DNA of 64,000 nt from Tetrapisispora phaffii CBS 4417 (Eukaryota > Ascomycota > Saccharomycetes > Saccharomycetales > Saccharomycetaceae): the NCBI RefSeq assembly GCF_000236905.1, contig NC_016530.1:62001-126000 (forward strand), given 5' to 3'. The notes beneath the pieces were generated by a model that saw only the letters and a list, made by a program, of their open reading frames with translations, searched no databases and was not told the DNA's origin. Below are positions 9,337 through 18,041 of the stretch, piece after piece (position 1 is the first letter of the stretch; each line of letters begins with the position of its first letter). Both the position numbers and the translations under genes were made by a program.

Positions 9337-9352
9337 TTTCCTAATTAGGAAA
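9337..9352. promoter_or_regulatory. 16-bp palindrome resembling an Mcm1 early-cell-cycle box
   Basis: TTTCCTAATTAGGAAA is a perfect palindrome about 620 bp before the YOX1/YHP1 start. It fits the Mcm1 CC(6)GG layout of early cell-cycle boxes and has a TAATTA homeodomain core at its centre. Yox1 and Yhp1 are known to bind TAATTR-type sites beside Mcm1, so autoregulation is plausible but is inference. Confidence 0.55.
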
Positions 9353-9969
9353 ACTCGACCAGATCACGAATCGTTTTTCGCTTAAAAAGGTTTCGTACGT
9401 TTTGTCCATTTCGGGAAATTCCGTTGAAAAAGCAACGCGCGCACCGTGTGTGTGGTATGTGCGGGTTGTACGTGGTATTCTCTATCCTTTATTTCTTTTT
9501 TCTTGTCTGCTCAGAGATCTCTTTACGTAAGGCTATTTGTTTTCCCCTTTTGGGCATTGTGACATTTCGAAACTTTTCCACTAACTAGGAATATTAATGA
9601 GGTTTAGAGCCATAATAGCAATGCTGGAAAGACTATTTAGATTTAGCAGAACTTGAAGGTGTCCTGTGGATATCGACGCGATTATTCAAGGTGAAGGTGT
9701 ATCTGTTCCGTTATGGTTTCAATTGTGTTTAAATTATATCTCCTAATTGAGAATGTTGATTGGATTGCGGTTGATTAAGAGTTTATTTGAACCCTTTGGG
9801 GTAGAATTGCAATTCCAATTGAGGTTTTTGGTTGAATGAAGTGAGATATATAAGGATGTTGGTCATTTGATGGTCTATGATAATGGGTATTGTGGTCAAT
9901 GCCAGGTTTTTACCATCCGACACAGACATAAGATAACGCACGCGCACGCACACTTCAACAGATACAAGT

Positions 9970-10971
9970 ATGAGTACACAACACAGACTACCTTCTCTAG
10001 ATATCCTATTGCAGGCTTCTGAATTCCAAAGAACGCTCGAAAATGACATTCCAAAGGCCAACATTCTATTGTCCATGAGGAAAGAGAACTTCAGTAGCCA
10101 AGCAAAGGTGGTGTTGCCTCCAATTAACGTTAGCGCCATGAACGATGTTTCAGATACCAACCACAATGTCTCGTCGCTTCCTCCGACGCCAGCCGCTACA
10201 CCGAGTCCAAACGGAAAGACATGTGGACTAGATAGCAGTGATAATAACTCTGAAATAAGTTCACCTACCCCATTGAGATCCGGTAGTGTTTCCTGTTCTC
10301 CAAAGAGAGAGTTCGCTTTCATTACCCATTCAAAAAAATCATATCCAAGCAAGAAACCAAGAGTCGATAACGAACAACTCGCCCGTAGAAAGAGAAGAAA
10401 GACTTCTCAGCATGAGTTAGACATTTTAAATGAACAATTCAAGTTATCTCAAACCATTGGAAGAACAACAAGAATGGAATTGGCAAATAAATGTAGCATG
10501 TCCGAAAAGGCTGTTCAAATTTGGTTCCAAAATAAAAGACAAGCGATTAAAAAACAACAGAATAAACTCCAAGACAATCACTTAAAGATTAGAAGCATAG
10601 TCACACTTAAGGACAACCATCCAATTCACACAGTTTCTTCCAGCAATGGACCAAAAAAAGAGACTAGACATGAAATTGTAATGACATCACCAAAGAGCAA
10701 AGTTTCGTTACCATCACCTCGTTCCTCCCCAGTAACGGCCTCATCGAAGGGACCACAAGCATTAACATTCCATATCTCTAGTAACGACAAAACATTGAAA
10801 GCAGTCAACAAATCAAGCAATAACAGAGTTAATAAATTAATAAACAAATATAACAGCAGCTTGGACAAAGTATCGAATTCTGATAACTCCTTAAGCATCA
10901 AAAAATTTAAACTTGCATTTAAGTCATCTGGTAGTTTGCCATTAAAAGAAATAAACCAAAACATGCTGTAA
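9970..10971 (+). CDS. YOX1: Homeodomain repressor of early cell-cycle-box genes (Yox1/Yhp1)
   Basis: This is a DNA-binding protein with one homeodomain at about residues 138-197, including the helix-3 motif VQIWFQNKRQAIKKQQ near 181-196. The rest is low-complexity Ser/Asn/Lys-rich sequence. Yox1 and Yhp1 act with Mcm1 to shut off early-cell-cycle-box genes outside M/G1. The product is 333 residues, close to Yhp1 (about 353) and Yox1 (about 385). S. cerevisiae has two ohnologues (YML027W and YDR451C), so the choice of symbol is arbitrary; the sequence alone does not decide which one this is. The gene sits between PPN1 and RPS18, the ancestral position of both. Confidence 0.9.
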   Translation: MSTQHRLPSLDILLQASEFQRTLENDIPKANILLSMRKENFSSQAKVVLPPINVSAMNDVSDTNHNVSSLPPTPAATPSPNGKTCGLDSSDNNSEISSPTPLRSGSVSCSPKREFAFITHSKKSYPSKKPRVDNEQLARRKRRKTSQHELDILNEQFKLSQTIGRTTRMELANKCSMSEKAVQIWFQNKRQAIKKQQNKLQDNHLKIRSIVTLKDNHPIHTVSSSNGPKKETRHEIVMTSPKSKVSLPSPRSSPVTASSKGPQALTFHISSNDKTLKAVNKSSNNRVNKLINKYNSSLDKVSNSDNSLSIKKFKLAFKSSGSLPLKEINQNML

Positions 10972-11344
10972 ATAATAAGTATGAAAGTTATAGAGTAACT
11001 AATTTGTAGTATTGTATTCATTAATCAAGCATTTCGATTAACAACCTTAAATAAAAACTAATTAAAAAATTAATGAATTGTCAACTTTTAGTCCTTTTTA
11101 AATATTTTTACCATAAATATATACGGGGATATTTAACAATCATCAGTTTCATGGTTTTAATCAATCAATTTTATATTATGTAGTTTTATATCACTATTTC
11201 TGTAAACTAAAATTAAAATTTAATGATTATTGTATTCAAAGTTGTATACATGTTTTATAAAAAAAGATATAAAAATTAGAAATAGCAGTTATTAATAATT
11301 CTGAACAAACAAAAGAAATATATTGATATATATATTTAATCTGT
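10972..11344. other. YOX1-RPS18 convergent 3' region
   Basis: This 373-bp stretch between two convergent genes is extremely AT-rich, with many TATATA and AATAAA-like runs suited to 3' end formation of both transcripts. I see nothing else in it. Confidence 0.7.
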
Positions 11345-12288
11345 TTAAGATCTTCTTCTACCGGTGGTCTTGGTATGTTGACCTCTAACACGTAAACCCC
11401 AGAAATGTCTGATACCTCTGTGGGATCTGATCTTCTTTAATCTTTCTAAATCGTCTCTTAATTTGGATTCAACGTTGTTAGCTAAGTTGTGGTAGTCCTT
11501 ACCATCGTTAACATCCTTTTGTCTGTTTAAGAACCAAGCTGGGATCTTGAAGTTAGTTGGGTTTTGCATAATTTGAACAACTCTTTCTAATTCTTCTTGG
11601 GTTAATTCACCGGCTCTCTTGTTTAAGCTAACATCAGCCTTCTTACAGACTAAGTTGGCGTAACGTCTACCGACACCCTTGATGTAAGTTAGAGCGTAAA
11701 CAATCTTGATGTTACCATCGACGTTAGTGTTTAACAAACTGTATTAAAAAAATGATATATTTGAAAAATATATTATAGATATTTGTTAGTAAAAAAGGAC
11801 TGTCTTGCGATATATTAATTATAATCAGTAGTATCCAGATTTATCCGAGCTCCAATGGTATATTACTTTCCTCTTCTGCATAAATTCGTAAGGAACAAAT
11901 TATTCTTAATGAAATTATTAGCATGTCTCTAATGACCCTCTAGTCAAAAATTCTCACTTTGAAAAATCTTTGTACATAACTCATCTTTATCTCATGGCCA
12001 ATCGTGACCTCATATGTAAGTGTTATGGAAACACTCTTTATATCTATACTTCATCTAGAAAGACTGGTGGTATTCTTAACGTACGAAATCCAGTATATCT
12101 ATATATATATTCGTTCATATTGTGATGCCTGCAAACTGCTATAATCTTGGCCAAAAAACATCGTAAACAGCTCTTGAAACTCATGGCTTTCACTCTACAC
12201 TGATAAGTTATCAAAATCTCACTCATCGTACTTATACATACCGTAAAATGTGTTGGAAGGAACCTTGTTCAGCGACAACTAAAGACAT
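11345..12288 (-). CDS. RPS18: Small ribosomal subunit protein uS13 (S18), spliced
   Basis: The protein binds the head of the 40S subunit and contacts tRNA and the intersubunit bridge. Exon 1 is 12242-12288 (47 nt) and exon 2 is 11345-11738 (394 nt). Joined, they give 146 residues beginning [16 protein letters not shown] and ending TKTTGRRRS, the exact family length. The junction falls inside an Arg codon (CG|T), the same place as in S. cerevisiae. Codon use is strongly biased, as expected of a ribosomal-protein gene. It is divergent to UTP6, as YDR450W is to YDR449C. S. cerevisiae has A and B copies; only one lies in this window. Confidence 0.97.
11739..12241 (-). other. RPS18 intron (503 nt)
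   Basis: The donor is GTATGT at 12241-12236, the branch point is an exact TACTAAC at 11791-11785, and the acceptor is ACAG ending at 11739, 46 nt after the branch-point region. I recognise no snoRNA inside it. Confidence 0.96.
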
Positions 12289-12905
12289 CTTTACCCGTTA
12301 TTTTCTAGTTGTTTTCTTAAAATACACAAAGAAAAGCAAAGTATTGATCACTATATAACTATTTATATACATATGAATCTAATTAAACCTTTAAATTTTC
12401 AATATTTTTAAACTCTCTCACTATTGAGACAAGACGTCAATTCTGGTTCATCAATCAGTATGTGTGTGATTACAAAGTCTCTGAACCATTAACGTTACAG
12501 TACCAGCTACATAACACTCATGGTCTTGCTAGCTCTTTCATTGCCAATTGAGCTCTTCACCTCTATATTCAATAACGAATAATGCATTACTAGCTCTTGA
12601 ACACATTATCCCATCGACAAGTCAATAATCTGTTTCAACATCAGTGAAAAAGTGACAAACTTCAAGTGTTCGGCCTAGATCAGTAGCGCTTGGCTCAACT
12701 TGATGAGTCTAAGTTTAGGTTGGACCCCGCTGGACAAATTATCAAACTCAGTCTATGCCAAGGTCTAGAGGGCCGCTTCTTAAGGAGAAAATGCTTTGGA
12801 AGCCGTGCTCATTCTAGGCAGAGATGGCCTTTCTAATGTGAGATTCGCGCACGCGAAAAAATGAAATAAAATCATTTTTTCAAAAAATAAAAATAAAAAG
12901 TCTGT

Positions 12906-12918
12906 GGTGTATGGGTGC
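12906..12918 (-). promoter_or_regulatory. Rap1-type site between RPS18 and UTP6
   Basis: On the minus strand this reads GCACCCATACACC, which contains the CACCCATAC core of ribosomal-protein Rap1 sites. It is about 620 bp upstream of the RPS18 ATG. Confidence 0.6.
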
Positions 12919-13310
12919 AGCAGTCACAGATATTTGGCATCTCTTGTGACAGAGATGACAATGTTGTGGCATGGTGCTTATTTAAAAGGATACGTATAAG
13001 GAAAAATCAGATAGTGAAATATGTTGGGATATCGAAACTAGTGTTGATATGCATGCGTTAAGCTTGTTTCAGTGTTGCTCGTTAATGAAGGATATGAGGT
13101 ATGTTTCATGAAGATTAAGGAAAGAACTATCTTGGAATTATTTATAAGATAGGCTATTGTATATATTATGAGTTTGTTGTTCCATTGCAACTACCTTCGT
13201 GAACAGTGCTGGTTGTATTCTAGAGGTGTATTGTTCACTTTCATATCTCTGTCACAATTTATCATGGTAAAGTAAATATCTACTATGCTTTCGTTCGAGG
13301 CGATGATCTT

Positions 13311-13345
13311 GAAATTTTTCACAATGAAATATTTCAGCTCATCGC
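13311..13345. promoter_or_regulatory. RRPE and PAC ribosome-biogenesis elements of UTP6
   Basis: GAAATTTTTCA (13311-13321; the reverse complement TGAAAAATTTC is the RRPE) and CTCATCGC (13338-13345; the reverse complement GCGATGAG is the PAC box) lie 165-200 bp before the UTP6 ATG. The pair at this distance is the classical signature of the ribosome-biogenesis regulon (Stb3 and Dot6/Tod6). Confidence 0.8.
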
Positions 13346-13510
13346 AAAGTAAAAAGATTTTGTGCATACATATATATAAAGATATAGTACGTATCAGATA
13401 CAAATGACGGTGTAGAGGTATAGATTAGACATATTATAACAGCACTATAACTAGTAATAGTAGGCATTTACAGTAGCATACGTTTTTCCAGATTCTAAAA
13501 CCGGTACGTG

Positions 13511-14881
13511 ATGTCCTCAAAAGCAAGATACTACTTGGAACAATGCATTCCTGAAATTGATGATTTAGTGGATAAGAAATTGTTCACTAAAAATGAAGTC
13601 TCTGCCATCATGAAGAAAAGGACAAATTTTGAACATAGATTGAATTCTAGAGGTTCCAGTATCAATGACTACGTGAAATACGTCGAATATGAGAATAATG
13701 TGAATAAGTTAAGAGCGAAGAGATGTAAGAGAATCTTACAATCAAATAAATCAAACAGTATATCCGATTGGTCTATAACTAAAAGAATCATGTTCATATA
13801 TCAAAGAGGTTGTAATAAATTTCCAAGTGATTTGAAATTCTGGTCATTATATTTGAATTTTTTGAAGACTAGGGGTAATCAAACCTCTTACAAGAAAATA
13901 CACAGTGTCTATAATGAATTGATTAGACTACATCCAAACAACATTGATGTCTGGATAAGTTGTGCCAAATATGAATACGAAGTCCATGCAAACTTCAAGA
14001 GTTGTAGAGTCGTTTTCCAAAATGCGTTAAGATTCAATGCTGATCAACCGAAATTATGGCATGAATATATTAAATTCGAATTGAACTTCATTACCAAATT
14101 GATTAATAGAAGAAAAGTTATGGGTTTGATTAATGAGAGAGAACAAGAACTAGATATGTTAAATGAAGAGCAAGAGAAGAATAATGATTCTGATGATGGT
14201 GAAAATAGTGATGTGGAGTCTAATGAAATATCAGGTCTATATACTAAATCAAAAGGACCCTCATCAGGTAACTCTATGAAAGACAAATTAAATGAGTTAC
14301 CAGAGGCTGACATGAACATGTTAGGTTCTTCGGACACAAATCCTGCTTTACGTGGTGACGTTGCATTGGCTATTTTTAATATTGCTATGGATACTCTAGG
14401 TAAATATTATATCAAAAAACATAAAGGTTACTTTGCAATCTCAGATTCACAAACGGACAAGGAACTAAAGAAAGAAACTGTACAATACCTGTTTAAGTTA
14501 TCTCTAGAATATATTAATTTGTTTGATAAATTCAACGATTTAAACAGAGATTATTTGATTAACCATGTTTTACAATATTGGAAGAAAGATGATAATTTAA
14601 TGGGTTTGGATCTAGTGGAAGATTTCAGTGACATTTACATTGAAACTATCCTAATAGATATAACCATGAATATAAGATATTTATTGGACGAAGATCTGGA
14701 TATCGATCAACTTCAATTGTCTGTTAAGAGATATTTTGCTTACAAAAGCAAATTAAGAGACGAGTTGGCCAAAGAAGTACAAAAGAAATATACGGAATCT
14801 CTACGAAACAATTATTTGTCGAAGCTAGACCGTGACGATTCTAGATATACTATCTTGAGTCAACTGATTAAAAAATTATAG
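13511..14881 (+). CDS. UTP6: SSU processome component Utp6
   Basis: Utp6 is a nucleolar U3 snoRNP-associated protein of the UTP-B complex, needed for 18S rRNA processing. I took the ATG at 13511 ([20 protein letters not shown]...); the codon just before is GTG. The 456-residue product matches the family length (about 440), with the conserved N-terminal U3-associated domain, HAT-type helical repeats over about residues 80-210 (for example KFWSLYLNF and [15 protein letters not shown]), an acidic Asn/Asp insert near 215-240, and a helical C-terminal domain. The RRPE and PAC boxes upstream fit its role. Confidence 0.95.
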   Translation: MSSKARYYLEQCIPEIDDLVDKKLFTKNEVSAIMKKRTNFEHRLNSRGSSINDYVKYVEYENNVNKLRAKRCKRILQSNKSNSISDWSITKRIMFIYQRGCNKFPSDLKFWSLYLNFLKTRGNQTSYKKIHSVYNELIRLHPNNIDVWISCAKYEYEVHANFKSCRVVFQNALRFNADQPKLWHEYIKFELNFITKLINRRKVMGLINEREQELDMLNEEQEKNNDSDDGENSDVESNEISGLYTKSKGPSSGNSMKDKLNELPEADMNMLGSSDTNPALRGDVALAIFNIAMDTLGKYYIKKHKGYFAISDSQTDKELKKETVQYLFKLSLEYINLFDKFNDLNRDYLINHVLQYWKKDDNLMGLDLVEDFSDIYIETILIDITMNIRYLLDEDLDIDQLQLSVKRYFAYKSKLRDELAKEVQKKYTESLRNNYLSKLDRDDSRYTILSQLIKKL

Positions 14882-15006
14882 AATGTATAAAGGAATATTA
14901 TATATTGTGGCATAGTTACATAGTCTAATCTTTTCAGGGAAAAAAATATGCATTGTAATTATATACTCTATGAATGTATGTAGTTCTTTTATATCTATCT
15001 GTTTGA

Positions 15007-16320
15007 TTATATCCAGTTTTGAGCTAGGAAAAAGTCGTATATTCTGTTTGCTTTTACTGCTTCTATGTTTAGTAAATCTCTACAATTCTTCCTCTTTAGC
15101 ATGCCATTATTTTTCAATAGTTCCCTAAATATAACTTCTTTTATTGCTAGATATGGCTTTGGTAAGATTTTTAATTGTGCACACAAATGTTGTTCATTTT
15201 CAGACAAAAGGTTAAAGTCAGCACCATGTTGAATGTCATTGATTGTTAAATTCTTCGGTTTTTCCCTTTCTTTACCATTACCTTCGCTATAATTTTGAGA
15301 ATAATCAGTGTTTGATCTATGTGCTGGGTTTGATCTATTTCTGCCTGCTGGTATATCACCATAATTGAGCGAAGTCCCGAACTTCTCTAATGCTGTTATT
15401 CTCATCTGTTTATCTCTCTCGTATTTCAAACCTGCTTCGAGTGTGGTTATACCATTTCTCCTCCATTCTTGTAATTGATTAATTCTAGACCTACATCTAA
15501 GTTCTTCTAAAATATCAGTTGAGAATTCTTCGAAATCTTGAGGTGTCATCATTCTTGAGAACGGTTTCAATCTATTGAACAGTTCTTTTTCCTGTTTTGA
15601 TCGTTTCTTTTCTACACTTTGTAATTTTCTATATTCCATTAATTTATTTGCAAACAAAAGCCTCTTTTTTTCTGCTCTAGTTGTCAATCTCGAGTTGTAT
15701 ATATCTAAAATTGTCAATTTCAACTCGATATCCAATGGTTGGTCGTCAGTATCAAAAACCATATCCTTCACAGGACCTTCCGCTTCGTTTTCGAATTCTG
15801 TCTCGAATTCCAATCTAGCAGGCATAAACCCTTGAACTTCATGACAACTTGGCACTGAGGCTACTGGCTTTCTCGGTGGTTCTAATGGTTTCTCCCTGAA
15901 CCTTTCAAGTCGCAACTTCCTCTCTTGTAAAAACTCATCTTGAGCAACATTAATGGTCTTATTAATATCAGGAATCGGATAATGTGGACTCTCGATGTAA
16001 TACTTCAAATAATGCTCTTTAACTTCCTCCTTGTCCCTTGACCCAATATGGTCTGCAATATCTTGCCAATTACCTAACCCCAAAGTCTGGGCACCTTTAA
16101 TCAATGCCAGTTCTTCATCAGCACCCCAACCTTCGCAAAGAATAGGGTACGAATTGGTCTCCACAATACGATACGGATGGTACGGTCTATGGTTCCCATT
16201 ATAAAGACCCTGTGAAAAGCAAGGAACACACAGATCGTACTCAGGACATTCAGCACATGATATTCTCACTCTATTAGTACAATCTGAAGAACAGATGTCA
16301 CAATGAAACTTATTAGACAT
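15007..16320 (-). CDS. ADA2: SAGA/ADA transcriptional adaptor Ada2
   Basis: Ada2 is the adaptor that activates the Gcn5 histone acetyltransferase in SAGA, ADA and SLIK. The ATG at 16320 gives 437 residues starting MSNKFHCDICSSDC; a TTG further upstream is in frame but not needed. A ZZ zinc finger with paired cysteines covers about residues 5-50, a SANT/Myb domain about 60-112 (WGADEELALIKGAQTLGLGNWQDIA), and a SWIRM domain the last 85 residues. The yeast length is 434. It is convergent with UTP6 and divergent to RPS17, the order of YDR447-YDR449. Confidence 0.97.
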   Translation of the reverse strand: MSNKFHCDICSSDCTNRVRISCAECPEYDLCVPCFSQGLYNGNHRPYHPYRIVETNSYPILCEGWGADEELALIKGAQTLGLGNWQDIADHIGSRDKEEVKEHYLKYYIESPHYPIPDINKTINVAQDEFLQERKLRLERFREKPLEPPRKPVASVPSCHEVQGFMPARLEFETEFENEAEGPVKDMVFDTDDQPLDIELKLTILDIYNSRLTTRAEKKRLLFANKLMEYRKLQSVEKKRSKQEKELFNRLKPFSRMMTPQDFEEFSTDILEELRCRSRINQLQEWRRNGITTLEAGLKYERDKQMRITALEKFGTSLNYGDIPAGRNRSNPAHRSNTDYSQNYSEGNGKEREKPKNLTINDIQHGADFNLLSENEQHLCAQLKILPKPYLAIKEVIFRELLKNNGMLKRKNCRDLLNIEAVKANRIYDFFLAQNWI

Positions 16321-16618
16321 TACACTCAAACTCAGACGCGGGCTGTTTCCTGTTTCTTCTCACCAACAGAATCCCAAAACAAAAGAACAAAAAACAAAAC
16401 TAACAGCCAGGAGATAGAGGGTCCACTCAAAAGAGCAATCCCAAATAATAATAAGCATAATTCAATCCGATATTACCTTAATTTAGTGAATCATTTTATC
16501 AACTGTTTATGTTACAGGTACCTTCTGTATAGTAAATAAACCAATTGACGATTTTAACAAATTCGATTTCAAATTTCCGAGAAGTTTCAAGATTTGCGAA
16601 AACGAAAAACCAGAGCAC

Positions 16619-16653
16619 TGACTGCACGTGATAGTCATGTGACTGCACGTGAT
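16619..16653 (+). repeat. 14-bp direct repeat at 21-bp spacing with two CACGTG boxes
   Basis: TGACTGCACGTGAT occurs at 16619-16632 and again at 16640-16653, exactly 21 bp apart (two helical turns). A third partial copy, TGACTGCAC, is at 16665-16673 and runs directly into the Rap1-type site. The CACGTGAT cores fit Cbf1. Confidence 0.85.
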
Positions 16654-16673
16654 CTATTTCTGAGTGACTGCAC

Positions 16674-16682
16674 CACCCATAC
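16674..16682 (+). promoter_or_regulatory. Rap1-type CACCCATAC upstream of RPS17
   Basis: The same nine-base core occurs upstream of RPS18 on the other strand. It is about 510 bp before the RPS17 ATG, further than usual for a ribosomal-protein Rap1 site, so its activity is uncertain. Confidence 0.5.
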
Positions 16683-16711
16683 CTCCTGTGTTTTTTCCGA
16701 AACGGGGAAAA

Positions 16712-16748
16712 CACCAAGACCCGTTCCAATTTTGAACGGGTCTTGGTG
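16712..16748. repeat. Perfect 15-bp inverted repeat, 7-bp spacer
   Basis: CACCAAGACCCGTTC (16712-16726) is exactly inverted at 16734-16748. The arms are GC-rich against an AT-rich background and would form a stable hairpin or bind a dimeric factor. Confidence 0.95.
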
Positions 16749-16851
16749 GAGAAAGGAGGAAAAACTGAAAATGAAAGGTCTGTCAGTGGTCAGCCAACGC
16801 ACGCAACGCACGCGACGCATCGCAACTCATCGCAACTTTCAATTCGAAATT

Positions 16852-16913
16852 GTTCAAACCATCACTGAAGCCATCACCAGTTAATGTCAGTGATGGATAT
16901 GGATGGTTTGAAC
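16852..16913. repeat. Nested, mutually exclusive inverted repeats
   Basis: GTTCAAACCATC (16852-16863) pairs with 16902-16913. A second pair, CCATCACTGA (16859-16868) with 16887-16896, shares the CCATC bases, so only one of the two hairpins can form at a time. Confidence 0.85.
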
Positions 16914-17192
16914 TATCCCAGAGATTGAGTACATGGTCATGTGGATATCGGTTGTTTAGTTTACTAGCAGGCGTCGAGTTCAGTGAACGGTTAGTAGTGT
17001 GTTCATGTCCATACGGTGTTCAGGTGCTCTGTTCAGGTTCACCGTTGCGGTTTTGTTTGATGGAGGGACGGTGGTGGTGAAGCTAGATATTTAAAACTCA
17101 TCTGTATAAAAACGACAATCCTGCTTCTACAGAAAACACTTCTTGTCTGGGAAACAGGTAACGTATAGATCTTTAAGTAAACCGATAGCAAA

Positions 17193-18041
17193 ATGGTATG
17201 TTGAATTTATGAAATTGGGAAACTGCTGAATGGACATTGGAACGATGCTTAAAACTGTGTTTAGCACGGTCCTTAGACATGAAAGGCGTGGCTAACGAGA
17301 ACCAAGAAAAAAGAAGGCCCTTATGGTCTTAAAATGCAACATTCAACAAGATAATAATGACAGAAAACTAGTAAATGGAGTACACTGCCAGCGGATTGGG
17401 AGGAATTTTATCCCTTTTATTTAGGCATATAACTATTACAACTTATCAAATTAGGAGCAAGATCATATCACCGAAAGCACGACAAATTGTTGAGGGAATC
17501 AAGTACGATGTCAGGCAGGAAAACCTTAGAATATTGAATATTGAATATTTTTACTAACATGATAAAAAACTATTACAATTGTTTCCTAAAATATGGTAAA
17601 ACAAGTACATGTAATATTTTCATTTGAATGCAGGGTAGAGTTAGAACTAAGACCGTCAAGAGAGCTTCCAAGGCTTTGATTGAAAAACATTATCCTAAGT
17701 TAACCTTGGATTTCCAAACTAACAAGAGATTATGTGACGAAATTGCTACCATCCAATCCAAGAGATTAAGAAACAAGATTGCTGGTTACACTACCCACTT
17801 GATGAAGAGAATTCAAAAGGGTCCAGTTAGAGGTATCTCTTTCAAATTACAAGAAGAAGAAAGAGAAAGAAAGGATCAATACGTTCCAGAAGTCTCTGCT
17901 TTAGACTTATCTCACTCTAAGGGTGTCTTAAACGTTGACAACCAAACTGCTGACTTAGTCAAATCTTTAGGCTTGAAATTACCATTATCTGTTACCACCG
18001 TCTCTGCTAACACTTCCAGACGTTTCAGAAGAAGAGCTTAA
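17193..18041 (+). CDS. RPS17: Small ribosomal subunit protein eS17, spliced
   Basis: This is a 40S-head protein. Exon 1 is only the ATG (17193-17195); exon 2 is 17634-18041. Joined they give 136 residues ([18 protein letters not shown]...), the family length. A three-base first exon is also found in S. cerevisiae RPS17A/B. The whole second exon is colinear with the family, with a diverged Arg-rich end (SRRFRRRA). Codon bias is strong. It is next to ADA2 and NSE5, matching both YDR447 and YML024 contexts. Confidence 0.97.
17196..17633 (+). other. RPS17 intron (438 nt)
   Basis: The donor is GTATGT at 17196, the branch point TACTAAC at 17552-17558 and the acceptor GCAG at 17630-17633. A 60-codon frame inside it is spurious. 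Confidence 0.96.

Larger units (their letters stand above)
8685..9969. promoter_or_regulatory. PPN1-YOX1 divergent intergenic region (1.3 kb)
   Basis: No gene is supported here, although short spurious frames exist on both strands. In S. cerevisiae a TSA peroxiredoxin gene lies at this place in both sister regions; I find no peroxiredoxin reading frame. The stretch holds four CACGTG boxes in 102 bp, a perfect 17-bp inverted repeat around two of them, a 16-bp Mcm1-like palindrome at 9337-9352, and GC-rich GCGCAC-type runs near 9437 and 9937 that resemble MCB cell-cycle elements. Confidence 0.7.
12289..13510. promoter_or_regulatory. RPS18-UTP6 divergent intergenic region (1.2 kb)
   Basis: No gene is supported here. 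The region holds a Rap1-type site (12906-12918), an RRPE (13311-13321) and a PAC box (13338-13345), each listed separately. A 10-bp inverted repeat GAAAAAATGA/TCATTTTTTC with a 7-nt spacer lies near 12855-12881. The part from about 12660 to 12850 is less AT-rich than its surroundings and is unexplained. Confidence 0.7.
16321..17192. promoter_or_regulatory. ADA2-RPS17 divergent intergenic region (0.87 kb)
   Basis: No gene is supported. From left to right it holds a 14-bp direct repeat with two CACGTG boxes (16619-16653), a Rap1-type site (16674-16682), a perfect 15-bp inverted repeat (16712-16748), a PAC-like CTCATCGC (16826-16833), and nested inverted repeats (16852-16913). The density of structured elements is unusual for this genome. 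Confidence 0.75.

Noticed and set aside
8960..9385. Several overlapping frames between PPN1 and YOX1
   Set aside because: They overlap each other on both strands in the less AT-rich promoter. The Cys/Phe-rich translations look random, and none resembles the peroxiredoxin expected here from S. cerevisiae gene order.
12291..12297. TTACCCG three bases from the RPS18 start as a Reb1 site
   Set aside because: It lies at the start codon, inside the expected leader, not in the promoter; it is probably coincidence.
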